Below are positions 28,435 through 40,562 of a stretch of DNA of 64,000 nucleotides, piece by piece. Made by a program: the position numbers and the translations under genes. This DNA comes from Streptomyces dangxiongensis. Lineage in GTDB: Bacteria; Actinomycetota; Actinomycetes; Streptomycetales; Streptomycetaceae. The DNA lies in contig NZ_CP033073.1 in the NCBI RefSeq assembly GCF_003675325.1, positions 4,588,001-4,652,000 of the forward strand, given 5' to 3'. The notes below the pieces were generated by a model. It made no database searches, was not told the DNA's origin, and saw nothing but the letters and a program-made list of their open reading frames with translations. Every line of letters begins with the position of its first letter. Positions within the stretch are counted from its first letter, which is position 1.

Positions 28435-28473
28435 CCCCGGCCCCGTACCCCACCAGGACGTACGGGGCCGGGG
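28435..28473 (+). terminator. gal operon terminator
   Basis: Perfect 14-bp stem (28435-28448 with 28460-28473, CCCCGGCCCCGTAC) and an 11-base loop, six bases after the galK stop. The facing acetyltransferase gene ends at 28538, so it may act in both directions. Confidence 0.8.
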
Positions 28474-28537
28474 TGGTCGTTCCCGCGGCCCCGCCGCCTG
28501 CCAGGTACCGGTGACGTACGTGCCGTCTCGGCCCCCG

Positions 28538-28981
28538 TCAGGTCAGGCGTCTGGTGAGGGTGTACTCCGTGATGCCCGGCGGGTAGTCGGGGACCGTGCC
28601 CACCACCTCGTAGCCCTGCCGGCGGTAGAAGTCAGGGGCCTGGAAGTCCCAGGTCTCCAGGCGGGACGCCGTGCAGGCGCGGTCGGTGACGGCCAGGTGC
28701 TCGGCCTCGGTGAGCAGACGGGTGCCGAGGCCCGTGCCGCGGTGGCGGGCGTCGACCCACAGGTACGTGATGTGCAGCCAGGCCGCCCAGGTGTGGCCGA
28801 CCAGGCCGCCCGCCAGGTCACCGGCGCCGTCCAGCGCCCACACATGGAGCGGTGCCTCGCGTTCGGCGGGGGTGTCGCGCAGCGCGGCGAGCACCGGGGA
28901 CGCCGCGGTGTTGGTCTCCCTCAGCCGTGAGCGGAGCAGATCACGTCGGTCTCTGTCGACTTCCGCCTCAATACGAAACAT
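28538..28981 (-). CDS. GNAT family N-acetyltransferase
   Basis: 147 residues with the GNAT core: WLHITYLWVDARHRGTGLGT (strand 4 and the acetyl-CoA R-x-x-G-x-G loop, here RHRGTGLG), then LLTEAEHLAV, and a C-terminal LETWDFQAPDFYRRQGYEVVG motif common to this family. The substrate is unknown. ATG 28981 is preceded seven bases upstream by TATCGT (complement of 28989-28994), so the message is probably leaderless. It faces the gal operon end. Confidence 0.82.
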   Translation of the reverse strand: MFRIEAEVDRDRRDLLRSRLRETNTAASPVLAALRDTPAEREAPLHVWALDGAGDLAGGLVGHTWAAWLHITYLWVDARHRGTGLGTRLLTEAEHLAVTDRACTASRLETWDFQAPDFYRRQGYEVVGTVPDYPPGITEYTLTRRLT

Positions 28982-29299
28982 GCGGCACACGATAGGCGCG
29001 CCGGGCGGCCAGTTCTGCAAATCGTCTTCCGCTGCGTGCCCGCATCCGTACTCTGAGGAGCAGCACCGGTGGGGGCCGGTGCCGTTCAGGGGGCGAGACA
29101 GGCGGGTACGGCGCCCGCGGTGGGGGTAGCGGACTCCGCAACGGCGGCGGCCATGCGGTGTGCCTGCTTCGCCGCGGGTGCCGTGCCCGCGCATGCCGTC
29201 GTGCTCCGCACCTTTTCCGGGCTTTCCGGACCGGCTCATCCGGAGTCTTCCGGACCTTGGCATCCCCTGCTCCGCGCGGAGCCTGGGGAAGGGGGTTTC
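28982..29299. other. Divergent regulatory gap
   Basis: 318 bases between the acetyltransferase and the NarL-type regulator. It holds a -10 for each side: TATCGT (complement of 28989-28994) leftward and TACTCT (29049-29054) rightward. The regulator frame is open through 29069-29299, so a longer N-terminus (for example from ATG 29153) is possible, though its composition is not protein-like. Confidence 0.4.
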
Positions 29300-30067
29300 G
29301 TGGTTCGTATCCGAGTCCTGGTCGTGGACGACCACCGCATCTTCGCCGAGTCGCTCGCCGCCGCCCTGGCCGCCGAGCCCGACGTCGAGGTCTCCGCCGC
29401 CGGCAGCGGCCCGGCGGCGCTGCGCTGCCTGGAGCGCGCGGCCGGCGAGGGCCGCCGCTTCGACGTCCTCCTGGCCGACGCCGACCTGGGCGGCAACCTG
29501 CCCGGCGCCCGACCGGCCGTGCCGGTGCAGGACGGCGACGCGGAGGGCCTGGTCGACGGGATCTCGCTCGTCGCCGGGGTGCGGGCCGCCCAGCCGCGGG
29601 TCCGGATCGTCGTCCTCGCCGAGAAGGACGACCCGCGCCGCGCGGCCCTCGCGTTGCAGGCGGGTGCCTCCGGGTGGGTCGCCAAGGACTGCTCGCTGTC
29701 CCGCCTGCTGACGGTGGTACGCGGAGTGCTGCGCGACGAGACCCATCTGCCGCCGGCGCTGCTGACCGGCGTGCTCAGGGAGCTGACGGCCGCGCGCCGG
29801 CACCGCACCGAGAGCGAGCGGCTGGTGGAGTCCCTCACCCCGAGGGAACGGGAGGTGCTGCGCTGCATGGTGGCCGGGCTGGGCCGCAAGGCCGTCGCCG
29901 AGCGGCTGTTCCTCTCCCCGCACACCGTCCGCACCCACATGCAGAACGTCCTCGGCAAACTCGGCGTCCACTCGACGCTGGCCGCGGTGGCGCTCGCCCG
30001 GCGGGCCGGAGTGGGGCCGGCGGTCCTAGCCGGGGACGTTGTCGAACGGGGCGGTCAACTGGCGTAG
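29300..30067 (+). CDS. NarL/LuxR-type response regulator
   Basis: 255 residues: receiver domain with D10-D11, phosphoacceptor D60 in VLLADADLGG, and Lys in GASGWVAKD; then a LuxR helix-turn-helix (LTPREREVLRCMVAGLG, SPHTVRTHMQNVLGKLGV). About 17 extra residues follow the phosphorylation site (LPGARPAVPVQDGDAEG), longer than the usual beta3-alpha3 loop. GTG 29300 follows GGGGAAGGGGG and yields MVRIRVLVVDDH. No adjacent kinase; the frameshifted kinase at 41691 is too far away to be assumed a partner. The 3' end overlaps convergent tamR by 42 bases. Confidence 0.82.
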   Translation: MVRIRVLVVDDHRIFAESLAAALAAEPDVEVSAAGSGPAALRCLERAAGEGRRFDVLLADADLGGNLPGARPAVPVQDGDAEGLVDGISLVAGVRAAQPRVRIVVLAEKDDPRRAALALQAGASGWVAKDCSLSRLLTVVRGVLRDETHLPPALLTGVLRELTAARRHRTESERLVESLTPREREVLRCMVAGLGRKAVAERLFLSPHTVRTHMQNVLGKLGVHSTLAAVALARRAGVGPAVLAGDVVERGGQLA

Positions 30068-30523
30068 CAGTCCGGCGAGTTCGCCGCGCTGGGCGCGGGA
30101 CAGCTCGCCGAGGATCGCCCGCTCCTGGTCCAGCAGGCCCGCCAGCGCCTGGTCGGCGCGGTCCCGGCCCTCGTCGGTCAGCCGGACCAGCACACCGCGC
30201 CGGTCACTGGGGTCGGGCAGCCGTTCCACCAGACCCTTCTTCGCCAGCCGGTCGATCCGGTTGGTCATCGTGCCCGACGTGACCAGGGTCTGGGTGAGGA
30301 GCTGGCCGGGAGAGAGCTGGTACGGCGTTCCGGCGCGCCGCAGCGCGGTCAGCACGTCGAACTCCCAGGGCTCCAACTGGTGCTCGGCGAAGGCGAGCCG
30401 GCGGGCGCGGTCGAGGTGCCGGGCGAGTCGGCTCACCCGGCTGAGCACTTCCAGCGGCTCCACGTCGAGGTCCGGACGCTCCCGGCGCCACGCTGCGACC
30501 AGCCGATCGACCTCGTCCTCCAT
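30026..30523 (-). CDS. tamR: MarR-family regulator TamR
   Basis: A 165-residue winged-helix repressor with the MarR core (EFDVLTALRRAG, LTQTLVTSGTMTNRIDRLAKKGLVER, DPSDRRGVLVRLTDEG). It is divergent from a trans-aconitate methyltransferase gene, the arrangement of S. coelicolor tamR/tam, where TamR binds citrate, cis- and trans-aconitate and releases DNA. Two operator-like palindromes lie between the genes. TACACT (complement of 30531-30536) is seven bases before ATG, so the message may be leaderless. The name rests on this synteny. Confidence 0.85.
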   Translation of the reverse strand: MEDEVDRLVAAWRRERPDLDVEPLEVLSRVSRLARHLDRARRLAFAEHQLEPWEFDVLTALRRAGTPYQLSPGQLLTQTLVTSGTMTNRIDRLAKKGLVERLPDPSDRRGVLVRLTDEGRDRADQALAGLLDQERAILGELSRAQRGELAGLLRQLTAPFDNVPG

Positions 30524-30557
30524 GGAGATCAGTGTAGTGGTTGTGTCGACATGAAGT

Positions 30558-30586
30558 CTCTTGATGTCGAGTCTCTTGACGTTGAG
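30558..30586. promoter_or_regulatory. Twin TamR operator candidates
   Basis: CTCTTGATGTCGAG (30558-30571) and CTCTTGACGTTGAG (30573-30586) are near-palindromes of the same design, offset by 15 bases, in the 89-base tamR-tam gap. The second contains a TTGACG that could be a -35 for tam. Confidence 0.6.
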
Positions 30587-30612
30587 ATAAATGAGCGGGG
30601 AGAGTGGGAGGC

Positions 30613-31428
30613 ATGACGACGCCGCCCGCCTGGGACCCCGCCCAGTACCTCCGCCACGCCGGCCACCGGGCCCGCCCCTTCACCGATCTCCTCGCCCGCA
30701 TCCCGGACCCGCCCACCGGCCGGCCACGCGTCGCCGACCTCGGCTGCGGCCCCGGCAACGTCACCGCCCTGCTCGCCGGCCGCTGGCCCACCGCGCACAT
30801 CACCGGCTACGACAACTCGCCCGCGATGCTCGACAGGGCCCACGTCGAGCACGACGGCCCCACCGCCGGGGGCGGCCGCCTCGACTTCTCCCACGCCGAC
30901 GTACGCACCTGGACGCCCGAGGAGCCGTACGACCTGATCGTCTCCAACGCCACCCTCCAGTGGGTGCCCGGGCACGCCGACCGCTTCGCCGACTGGACCG
31001 CCGCCCTGAACCCCGGCGGCACCCTCGCCTTCCAGGTGCCCGACAACACCGACGCCCCGCTGCACACCCTGATGCGCGACCTCGCTGCCACGCCCCGCTG
31101 GCGCGCCCGCCTCGCCGGCGTCCTGCGCCGCCCGGACTCCGTCCACACCCCCGGCGCCTACCTGGACCGCCTGGCCCGCCTCGGCTGCGCCACCGACGTG
31201 TGGCAGACGACGTACCTCCACGTCCTCACGGGCGAGGACCCGGTGCTCGACTGGGTCAAGGGCACCGGCCTGCGCCCCGCCCTGACCGCCCTCGCCGACG
31301 ACCCCGGGGCGCGGGACGCGTTCCTCACCGAGTACCGGGACCTGCTGCGCACGGCCTACCCGCGCGCACCGTACGGGACGGTCCTGCCGTTCCGGCGGCT
31401 GTTCGCCGTCGCCCGGAAGACGGGCTGA
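30613..31428 (+). CDS. tam: Trans-aconitate 2-methyltransferase
   Basis: 271 residues, SAM-dependent class I methyltransferase. Motif I VADLGCGPGNVTALLA, ITGYDNSPAMLDRA, DLIVSNATLQWVPGH, and the family-typical FQVPDNTDAPLHTLMRDLA. It esterifies trans-aconitate, an inhibitor formed from cis-aconitate that blocks aconitase; this protects the citric acid cycle. ATG 30613 has GGGAGGC upstream. An ATG-like GTG at 30604 is in frame but poorly placed. It is controlled by the divergent TamR. Confidence 0.88.
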   Translation: MTTPPAWDPAQYLRHAGHRARPFTDLLARIPDPPTGRPRVADLGCGPGNVTALLAGRWPTAHITGYDNSPAMLDRAHVEHDGPTAGGGRLDFSHADVRTWTPEEPYDLIVSNATLQWVPGHADRFADWTAALNPGGTLAFQVPDNTDAPLHTLMRDLAATPRWRARLAGVLRRPDSVHTPGAYLDRLARLGCATDVWQTTYLHVLTGEDPVLDWVKGTGLRPALTALADDPGARDAFLTEYRDLLRTAYPRAPYGTVLPFRRLFAVARKTG

Positions 31429-31459
31429 GCGCACACCCGGGCGCGGCGGGAGGACTGGG

Positions 31460-31476
31460 GCCCGGGCGCGCCCGGC
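31460..31476. terminator. Possible shared terminator of tam and the TetR gene
   Basis: GCCCGGGCGCGCCCGGC (31460-31476) is a GC-only palindrome in the 79-base gap between convergent genes. Confidence 0.35.
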
Positions 31477-31507
31477 ACCACGGCGCAAGGACTGCGGCCC
31501 ACGGACC

Positions 31508-32194
31508 TCAGCTCTTGCGGTGGCCTATCAGCCGCGGCCTCTGCTCCAGTCCGTCCAGGCCGTGCCAGGCCAGGTTCACCAGATGCGCCGCCACCTCCGC
31601 CTTCTTCGGGCGGCGCACGTCCAGCCACCACTGGCCGGTCAGCGCGACCATGCCGACCAGCGCCTGGGCGTACAGCGGGGCGAGCTTCGGATCGAAACCG
31701 CGGGACTTGAACTCGCGGCCCAGGATGTCCTCCACCTGGGTGGCGATGTCCGAGATCAGCGAGGCGAAGGTGCCCGTGGACTGCGGGATGGGGGAGTCAC
31801 GGACCAGGATGCGAAAACCGTCCGTGTACTCCTCGATGTAGTCCAGGAGCGCGAAGGCCGCCTGTTCGCACAGCTCACGCGGGTGACCGGCGGTCAGCGA
31901 GCTGGTCACCATGTCCAGCAGGCGGCGCATCTCGCGGTCGACCACCACCGCGTACAGCCCCTCCTTGCCGCCGAAGTGCTCGTACACCACCGGCTTGGAC
32001 ACCCCGGCCTTCGCCGCGATCTCCTCCACCGACGTGCCCTCGAAGCCCTTGGCGGCGAAGAGGGTGCGACCGATCTCCAGTAGCTGCTGACGCCGCTCCG
32101 CACCGGTCATACGGGTCCGGCGGGTCCGCCGCTGCTTGTCGTTGCCCGGATCACCCGGGGTGCTGCTGAAGTCGGTCGCCACGGCGTCAATCAT
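31508..32194 (-). CDS. TetR-family regulator linked to the desaturase
   Basis: 228 residues: N-terminal helix-turn-helix (about 35-80, RRQQLLEIGRTLFAAKGFEGT and AAKAGVSKPVVYEHFGGKEGLY) and an all-helical ligand domain. It overlaps the desaturase stop by ATGA, so it is the second gene of a desaturase-regulator operon and probably an autoregulated sensor of acyl chains. An alternative start at ATG 32110 (MTGAERRQQ) would drop 28 unconserved residues. Ligand not predictable from sequence. Confidence 0.85.
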   Translation of the reverse strand: MIDAVATDFSSTPGDPGNDKQRRTRRTRMTGAERRQQLLEIGRTLFAAKGFEGTSVEEIAAKAGVSKPVVYEHFGGKEGLYAVVVDREMRRLLDMVTSSLTAGHPRELCEQAAFALLDYIEEYTDGFRILVRDSPIPQSTGTFASLISDIATQVEDILGREFKSRGFDPKLAPLYAQALVGMVALTGQWWLDVRRPKKAEVAAHLVNLAWHGLDGLEQRPRLIGHRKS

Positions 32195-33198
32195 GCCGCC
32201 TCGGCGGTCTCCTTCCGGCGCCGGGAGCCGCCCTCCCCGGTGTCACGGCGTGAATCGATACGCGAGCGTGACGGCCAGCGCACGTCGTACGCCCAGCCGA
32301 GCAGCTCGAAGAAGCGGATGAAACGGGCCGACGAGTCGATCTGGCCGCGCATCACCCCGTGCCGCGCCGAGGTGGGGTCGGCGTGGTGCAGGTTGTGCCA
32401 GGACTCACCGCACGACAGCACGGCCAGCCACCACACGTTGCCCGACCGGTCCCGCGACTTGAACGGCCGCTTGCCGACCGCGTGACAGATCGAGTTGATC
32501 GACCACGTCACATGGTGGAGCAGCGCCACCCGGACGAGTGAGCCCCAGAAGAACGCGGTCGCCGCGCCCCACCAGGACATCGTCACCAGACCGCCGATCA
32601 GCGGCGGCAGCCCGAGGGACACGACGGTCCACAGGAGGAACTGGCGGGAGATAGCCCGGATGGCCCTGTCCTTGATCAGATCCGGCGCGTACTTCTCCTG
32701 CGGGGTCTGCTCCTCGTCGAACAGCCAGCCGATGTGGGCCCACCACAGCCCCTTCATCAACGCCGGCAGCGTCTCACCGAACCGCCACGGCGAATGCGGG
32801 TCGCCCTCGGCGTCGGAGAACTTGTGGTGCCTGCGGTGGTCGGCCACCCAGCGCACCACCGGGCCCTCCACCGCCATCGAGCCCATGATCGCCAGCGCGA
32901 TGCGCAGCGGCCGCCGGGCCTTGAACGAACCGTGGGTGAAGTACCGGTGGAAACCGATGGTGACGCCGTGGCACGCGAGGAAGTAGAAGAAGACCAACAG
33001 GCCCAGATCGAGCCAGCTCACCCCCCGGCCCCAGGCCAGCGGCACGGCCGCCACCAGAGCCACGAAGGGCACGACGATGAACACGAGCAGCGCGATCTGC
33101 TCGATCGAACGCTTCTGCTCGCCGCCCAGCGTGGCGGGGGGAGAGGGTGTGTCGGTGGCCTTACGGGCTTCTTCGATCACATCGGAACGTGAGGTCAT
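32191..33198 (-). CDS. Membrane acyl-CoA/fatty-acid desaturase
   Basis: 335 residues, membrane di-iron desaturase of the delta-9 type. The three histidine boxes are complete: HRYFTH (84-89), HRRHH (121-125) and HNLHH (268-272). Two hydrophobic hairpins lie at about 37-80 and 185-225. It would introduce double bonds to keep membranes fluid. ATG 33198 is preferred because AGGGGACCGC precedes it; ATG 33225 would add nine residues. It is co-transcribed with the downstream TetR gene. Confidence 0.9.
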   Translation of the reverse strand: MTSRSDVIEEARKATDTPSPPATLGGEQKRSIEQIALLVFIVVPFVALVAAVPLAWGRGVSWLDLGLLVFFYFLACHGVTIGFHRYFTHGSFKARRPLRIALAIMGSMAVEGPVVRWVADHRRHHKFSDAEGDPHSPWRFGETLPALMKGLWWAHIGWLFDEEQTPQEKYAPDLIKDRAIRAISRQFLLWTVVSLGLPPLIGGLVTMSWWGAATAFFWGSLVRVALLHHVTWSINSICHAVGKRPFKSRDRSGNVWWLAVLSCGESWHNLHHADPTSARHGVMRGQIDSSARFIRFFELLGWAYDVRWPSRSRIDSRRDTGEGGSRRRKETAEAA

Positions 33199-33274
33199 GC
33201 GGTCCCCTGTGGGGTCGAGGGTCAAGACAGGCAGGTGCGGGCCGCCGGGACCGGGTGGACTCGCCGGTACTCCC

Positions 33275-33301
33275 TACGGTTCCGTAACCTACGGCGCCGT
33301 A
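33275..33301. promoter_or_regulatory. Twin palindromes upstream of the desaturase operon
   Basis: TACGGTTCCGTA (33275-33286) and TACGGCGCCGTA (33290-33301) are palindromes of one design, offset by 15 bases, about 80-100 bases upstream of the desaturase start. They fit a pair of TetR dimers and are the likely autoregulatory site. Divergent ppc begins 200 bases away. Confidence 0.55.
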
Positions 33302-33501
33302 AGTATCGCAGCGTGCCGCGCCGCGGCAAGAGCCCCGAACCCTGCGCGTCCGCGCGGACACCTATCCTTGGAAGCGGTCGGACAGCGCGGTCCGCTGACG
33401 TTTCCCTTCCCGGACGCTCCGGCCCGTATGCGGCGCCCGCCGCCCGGCAGCCGACCGGGTTCCCCTCCAGACGAGCTTCAACACTGCAAGGAGCCGCACC
33501 T

Positions 33502-36234
<2,733 letters not shown>

Positions 36235-36254
36235 CCACCCCCGCCCCGGCACAA

Positions 36255-36290
36255 GGATGCCCCCGAGGCCACCAGGCCCCGGGGGCATCC
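36255..36290 (+). terminator. ppc terminator
   Basis: GGATGCCCCCG (36255-36265) pairs with CGGGGGCATCC (36280-36290). Inner GGCC/GGCC pairs around an ACCA loop, with one A/C mismatch, extend the stem. It begins 20 bases after the ppc stop and faces the end of pth. Confidence 0.85.
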
Positions 36291-36393
36291 CGCGTCAGGC
36301 GCATCCGCACCCGTCGTAGCCGCGTCGGTGTCCGCGTCCGCCGTCACCGCGACGCCACGAACGCCGCCGCCGTCAGCAGCCCGCGGCACCGCC

Positions 36394-36996
36394 TCAGGAG
36401 TTGTACGTGCCCTGCGCCCGCTCCAGCCCCTCGATCACCAGGGCCTCCACCGCGTCCGCCGCACGGTCCACGAAGTAGTCCAGCTCCTTGCGCTCCGCCC
36501 CGGAGAAGTCCTTCAGCACGAAGTCCGCCACCTGCATCCGCCCCGGCGGCCGGCCGATCCCGAACCGCACCCGGTGATAGGCCGGCCCCATCGCCTTCGT
36601 CATCGACTTCAGACCGTTGTGCCCGTTGTCGCCGCCGCCCAGCTTCAGCCGCAGCGTGCCGTAGTCGATGTCCAGCTCGTCATGGACCGCCACGACGTTC
36701 GCCACCGGCACCTTGTAGAAGTCCTTCAGCGCGTTCACCGGGCCGCCGGACAGGTTCATGTACGACATCGGCTTCGCCAGGATCACCCGGCGGTTGGCCG
36801 GCCCCACCGGACCGATCCGCCCCTCCAGGACCTGTGCCTGCGCCTTGCCCGCCCGCTTGAACTTTCCCCCGATCCGCTCCGCGAGCAGGTCGGCCACCAT
36901 GAAACCGACGTTGTGCCGGTTCATGGCGTAATCCGGCCCGGGATTACCGAGCCCGACGATGAGCCAGGGCTCGCTGGCGGGAGTGCTCACGTCCAT
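36394..36996 (-). CDS. pth: Peptidyl-tRNA hydrolase
   Basis: 200 residues; releases peptides from dropped-off peptidyl-tRNA. The N-terminal [22 protein letters not shown] contains the catalytic His28. The family motifs [30 protein letters not shown] and GHNGLKSM follow. It lies downstream of rplY with a hairpin between them, so its expression may depend on read-through or on its own promoter. Confidence 0.95.
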   Translation of the reverse strand: MDVSTPASEPWLIVGLGNPGPDYAMNRHNVGFMVADLLAERIGGKFKRAGKAQAQVLEGRIGPVGPANRRVILAKPMSYMNLSGGPVNALKDFYKVPVANVVAVHDELDIDYGTLRLKLGGGDNGHNGLKSMTKAMGPAYHRVRFGIGRPPGRMQVADFVLKDFSGAERKELDYFVDRAADAVEALVIEGLERAQGTYNS

Positions 36997-37013
36997 CTCT
37001 CCTCGATACGCGC

Positions 37014-37047
37014 CAGCCGCCGCTCCCGGCGAGGGGAGCGGCGGCTG
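37014..37047 (-). terminator. Hairpin between rplY and pth
   Basis: Perfect 14-bp stem (37014-37027 with 37034-37047, CAGCCGCCGCTCCC) and a 6-base loop. It lies 24 bases after the rplY stop and ends 18 bases before the pth start, so it could terminate or attenuate rplY transcription. Confidence 0.75.
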
Positions 37048-37071
37048 ACCGGTTGACGACGACGGCGAGGA

Positions 37072-37662
37072 TCAGGCCTCGGCCGCCTCCCCGCCCTCGG
37101 CCTCGCCCGCGGCCTCCTCGGCCTGCGCGGCCAGGACCTGGAGGACGACCGTGTCACCGTCGACGGCCAGCGTGGTGCCGGACGGGAGCGGGATGTCCTT
37201 GGCGAGGACGGAGGCACCGGCCGACAGGCCCTCGATGGAGACGGTGACCGACTCGGGGATGTGCGTGGCCTCGGTCTCCACCGGCACGGTGTTCAGCACG
37301 TGCTCCAGCAGGTTGCCGCCCGGGGCCAGCTCGCCCTCGGTGTGCACGTAGATCTCGACGTTGACCTTCTCGCCGCGCTTCACGAGCTGCAGGTCGACGT
37401 GCTCCAGGTAGCCCTTCACCGCGTCACGCTGCACGGCCTTCGGGATCGCCAGCTCGTTGGCCTTGCCGTCGATGTCCAGCGAGATCAGGACGTTCGGCGT
37501 ACGCAGCGCCAGCAGCAGCTCGTGACCCGGGAGGGTCAGGTGCAGCGGGTCGGAACCGTGGCCGTACAGCACACCGGGAACCTTGTTGTCACGGCGGATG
37601 CGGCGGGCGGCACCCTTGCCGAACTCGGTGCGGGTCTCGGCGGCGAGCTTGACCTCGGACAT
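37072..37662 (-). CDS. rplY: 50S ribosomal protein L25/Ctc
   Basis: 196 residues, long (CTC/TL5) form of L25, which binds 5S rRNA. The N-terminal L25 domain (about 1-92: AETRTEFGKGAARRIRRDNKVPGVLYGHG) is followed by the TL5-type beta domain (HVDLQLVKRGEKVNVEIYVH, THIPESVTVSIEGLSAG) and an acidic Ala/Glu tail. ATG 37662 has a strong GAGGAGTGATTCAC upstream; an ATG three codons earlier (37671) overlaps that site and is rejected. Confidence 0.94.
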   Translation of the reverse strand: MSEVKLAAETRTEFGKGAARRIRRDNKVPGVLYGHGSDPLHLTLPGHELLLALRTPNVLISLDIDGKANELAIPKAVQRDAVKGYLEHVDLQLVKRGEKVNVEIYVHTEGELAPGGNLLEHVLNTVPVETEATHIPESVTVSIEGLSAGASVLAKDIPLPSGTTLAVDGDTVVLQVLAAQAEEAAGEAEGGEAAEA

Positions 37663-37769
37663 GTGAATCACTCCTCGTAGAACTCGGAACGGACGTGGTC
37701 ACCCGGCCACGAACGGCCTGCTACGAAGAGCGCGTCGATAACGGACCACCACGTTCGCGGAAACGAACA

Positions 37770-37819
37770 CGGCCTCCCTCGCCGAGCAACTCGTGCAGTT
37801 TACTCGGAAAGGGAGGCCG
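37770..37819 (-). terminator. Terminator of prs
   Basis: CGGCCTCCCT (37770-37779) pairs with AGGGAGGCCG (37810-37819), with an inner CCGAG/CTCGG pairing (37782-37786 with 37803-37807). It lies about 50 bases after the prs stop and separates prs from rplY. Confidence 0.8.
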
Positions 37820-37867
37820 CACCCAAAAGGATCAACGGCTAACGCCGGCGACGACGGTGCAGAAACC

Positions 37868-38848
37868 TCACTGCTCGTCGAAGAGGCTGGTCACCGAGCC
37901 GTCCTCGAAGACCTCACGCACCGCGCTCGCGATCGTCGTGGCGATCGACAGCACCGTGATCTTGTCCAGATCCACCGCCAGCTCACCAGGCGTCGGCAGC
38001 GTGTCCGTGAACACGAACTCGCTCACCCGCGAGTTCTTCAGCCGGTCCGCCGCCGGACCCGACAGCACACCGTGCGTCGCCGTCACGATGACGTCCTCCG
38101 CACCGTGCGCGAACAGCGCGTCCGCTGCCGCACAGATCGTCCCACCCGTGTCGATCATGTCGTCGACCAGGACACACACCCGGCCCTCGACCTCACCCAC
38201 GACCTCGTGGACGGTCACCTGGTTCGCCACGTCCTTGTCACGCCGCTTGTGCACGATCGCCAGCGGCGCACCGAGCCGGTCGCACCACCGGTCCGCCACC
38301 CGCACCCGGCCGGCGTCCGGCGAGACCACCGTCAGCTTGCTCCGGTCCACCTTGCGGCCCACGTAGTCCGCCAGCAGCGGCAACGCGAACAGATGATCCA
38401 CCGGACCGTCGAAGAAGCCCTGGATCTGGTCCGTGTGCAGATCCACCGTCAGGATCCGGTCCGCACCCGCCGTCTTCATCAAGTCGGCGATCAGCCGCGC
38501 CGAGATCGGTTCACGGCCCCGGTGCTTCTTGTCCTGCCGGGCGTAACCGTAGAACGGCACGATCACCGTGATGGAACGAGCCGACGCACGCTTCAGCGCG
38601 TCGATCATGATCAGTTGCTCCATGATCCACTTGTTGATCGGAGCCGTGTGGCTCTGGATCAGGAAGCAGTCCGCACCACGAGCCGACTCCTGGTAACGGA
38701 CGTAGATCTCACCGTTCGCGAAGTCGAAGGCCTTCGTCGGGACGACCCCGACACCTAGCTGCTGGGCGACCTCCTCGGCAAGCTCGGGGTGGGCGCGGCC
38801 GGAGAAGAACATCAACTTCTTCTCGCCGGTCGTCTTGAACCCGGTCAC
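37868..38848 (-). CDS. prs: Ribose-phosphate pyrophosphokinase
   Basis: 326 residues; makes PRPP from ribose-5-phosphate and ATP for nucleotide, His and Trp synthesis. Key motifs are FANGEIYVRYQESARG, FYGYARQDKKHRGREPISARL (flexible loop, in two parts), the divalent-ion site VDLHTDQIQGFF, and the PRPP loop VLVDDMIDTGGTI. The start is GTG 38848 with GGAGACAGTGCT upstream. It is the gene downstream of glmU. Confidence 0.95.
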   Translation of the reverse strand: MTGFKTTGEKKLMFFSGRAHPELAEEVAQQLGVGVVPTKAFDFANGEIYVRYQESARGADCFLIQSHTAPINKWIMEQLIMIDALKRASARSITVIVPFYGYARQDKKHRGREPISARLIADLMKTAGADRILTVDLHTDQIQGFFDGPVDHLFALPLLADYVGRKVDRSKLTVVSPDAGRVRVADRWCDRLGAPLAIVHKRRDKDVANQVTVHEVVGEVEGRVCVLVDDMIDTGGTICAAADALFAHGAEDVIVTATHGVLSGPAADRLKNSRVSEFVFTDTLPTPGELAVDLDKITVLSIATTIASAVREVFEDGSVTSLFDEQ

Positions 38849-39001
38849 AGCACTGTCTCCTCAGAGGTTGTCTCAGCCAACCGGCTGCTCGGCGACCTCT
38901 CGGCTGGGCGTGAGAGGCCGTATCAGCGGATAGGGGTGCGGGTGCACGCGTGCGGATGTGCACTTATCACGGTACGCCGTGTTCGGCCCACCCGTTCGCG
39001 C

Positions 39002-40450
39002 TCAGTCCTCGCGCTCACCCTGCCGCGACGCCGCCTCCGCCGCCTTCGCCGCCGCACTCCCCGGACGCTTCCGCGCCACCCAACCCTCGATATTCCGCTG
39101 CTGGCCACGGGCCACGGCCAGCGAACCCGGCGGCACATCCTTCGTGATCACCGACCCGGCAGCGGTGTAGGCACCGTCCCCGACCGTGACAGGAGCCACA
39201 AACATGTTGTCCGAACCCGTCCGGCAGTGCGACCCGACCGTCGTGTGGTGCTTGTCCTGACCGTCGTAGTTCACGAACACACTCGCCGCCCCGATGTTCG
39301 TGTACTCACCGATCGTCGCATCCCCCACGTACGACAGATGCGGAACCTTCGTCCCCTCACCGATCGACGCGTTCTTCGTCTCCACGTACGTCCCGATCTT
39401 GCCCTTCGCACCCAGCCGCGTCCCCGGACGCAGATACGCGTACGGCCCGACGACCGCCCGCGCACCGATCCGCGCCCCCTCCGCCACCGAGTTGTCCAGG
39501 CGCGCCCCCGCACCCACGAGCGTGTCCCTCAGCCGGCTGTTCGGCCCGACCTCGCACCCCTCACCCAGATGCGTCGACCCGGACAACTGCGTCCCCGGAT
39601 GCACGACGACGTCCCGCTCGAACGACACCGTCACATCCACCCAGGTGGTCGCCGGATCCACCACCGTCACCCCGTCCAGCATCGCCCGCGTCAACAACCG
39701 GTCGTTCAGGATCCGGCGCGCCTGAGCCAACTGCACCCTGTTGTTGATCCCGGCGATCTCCCGGTGATCACCGGCCACCGACGCCCCGACCCGGTGCCCG
39801 GCCTCCCGCAGGATCCCCAGCACGTCCGTGAGGTACTCCTCACCCTGACTGTTGTCCGTCCGCACCTTCTTCAGCGCGTCCGCCAGCAACGGCCCGTCGA
39901 ATGCGAACACCCCGCTGTTGATCTCCCGGATCGCCCGCTGCTCCCCGGTCGCGTCCTTGTGCTCCACGATCGCGGTGACGGCCCCCGTCGCCCCGTCCCG
40001 CACGATCCGGCCGTACCCGGTCGCGTCCGGCACCTCGGCCGTCAGCACGGTCACCGCGTTGCCGTCCGCCCGGTGCGTCTCGGCGAGACGCGTCAGCGTG
40101 TCCCCGGTGAGCAGCGGGGTGTCCCCGCACACCACCACGACGGTGCCGTCCACGGTCCCGCCCAGCTCCTCCAGGCCCATCCGTACGGCGTGTCCGGTGC
40201 CGTTCTGCTGCGCCTGCACGGCCGTGCGCACGTCCGGGTCGATCTCCGTCAGGTGCGCGGTGACCTGCTCACGGGCGTGCCCCACCACGACGACCAGGTT
40301 CTGCGGGTCCAACTCGCGCGCGGCGGCCAGCACATGTCCGACCAGGGAGCGGCCGCAGAGCTGGTGGAGGACCTTGGGTGTGGCCGACTTCATACGGGTG
40401 CCCTCACCCGCGGCGAGAACGACGACGGCGGCCGGGCGGATGGCGCTCAC
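39002..40450 (-). CDS. glmU: Bifunctional GlmU (uridylyltransferase / glucosamine-1-phosphate acetyltransferase)
   Basis: 482 residues; makes UDP-GlcNAc for peptidoglycan. The N-terminal pyrophosphorylase domain has [45 protein letters not shown] and [11 protein letters not shown]. The C-terminal left-handed beta-helix acetyltransferase domain (about 255-460) has hexapeptide turns, [40 protein letters not shown] (in parts) and [18 protein letters not shown] 40450 follows GAAGGGCAACCCC. Downstream is prs; upstream is tRNA-Gln. Confidence 0.95.
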   Translation of the reverse strand: MSAIRPAAVVVLAAGEGTRMKSATPKVLHQLCGRSLVGHVLAAARELDPQNLVVVVGHAREQVTAHLTEIDPDVRTAVQAQQNGTGHAVRMGLEELGGTVDGTVVVVCGDTPLLTGDTLTRLAETHRADGNAVTVLTAEVPDATGYGRIVRDGATGAVTAIVEHKDATGEQRAIREINSGVFAFDGPLLADALKKVRTDNSQGEEYLTDVLGILREAGHRVGASVAGDHREIAGINNRVQLAQARRILNDRLLTRAMLDGVTVVDPATTWVDVTVSFERDVVVHPGTQLSGSTHLGEGCEVGPNSRLRDTLVGAGARLDNSVAEGARIGARAVVGPYAYLRPGTRLGAKGKIGTYVETKNASIGEGTKVPHLSYVGDATIGEYTNIGAASVFVNYDGQDKHHTTVGSHCRTGSDNMFVAPVTVGDGAYTAAGSVITKDVPPGSLAVARGQQRNIEGWVARKRPGSAAAKAAEAASRQGERED

Positions 40451-40562
40451 GGGGTTGCCCTTCGGCTCTGGATGGGTGGGGGTGACAGCCGCAGGATACC
40501 GGGGCGGGTTGGGGGGGAAATGAGTGCGGGCCCTGACGGTGAGGTCAGGGCCCGGTCGTGTG

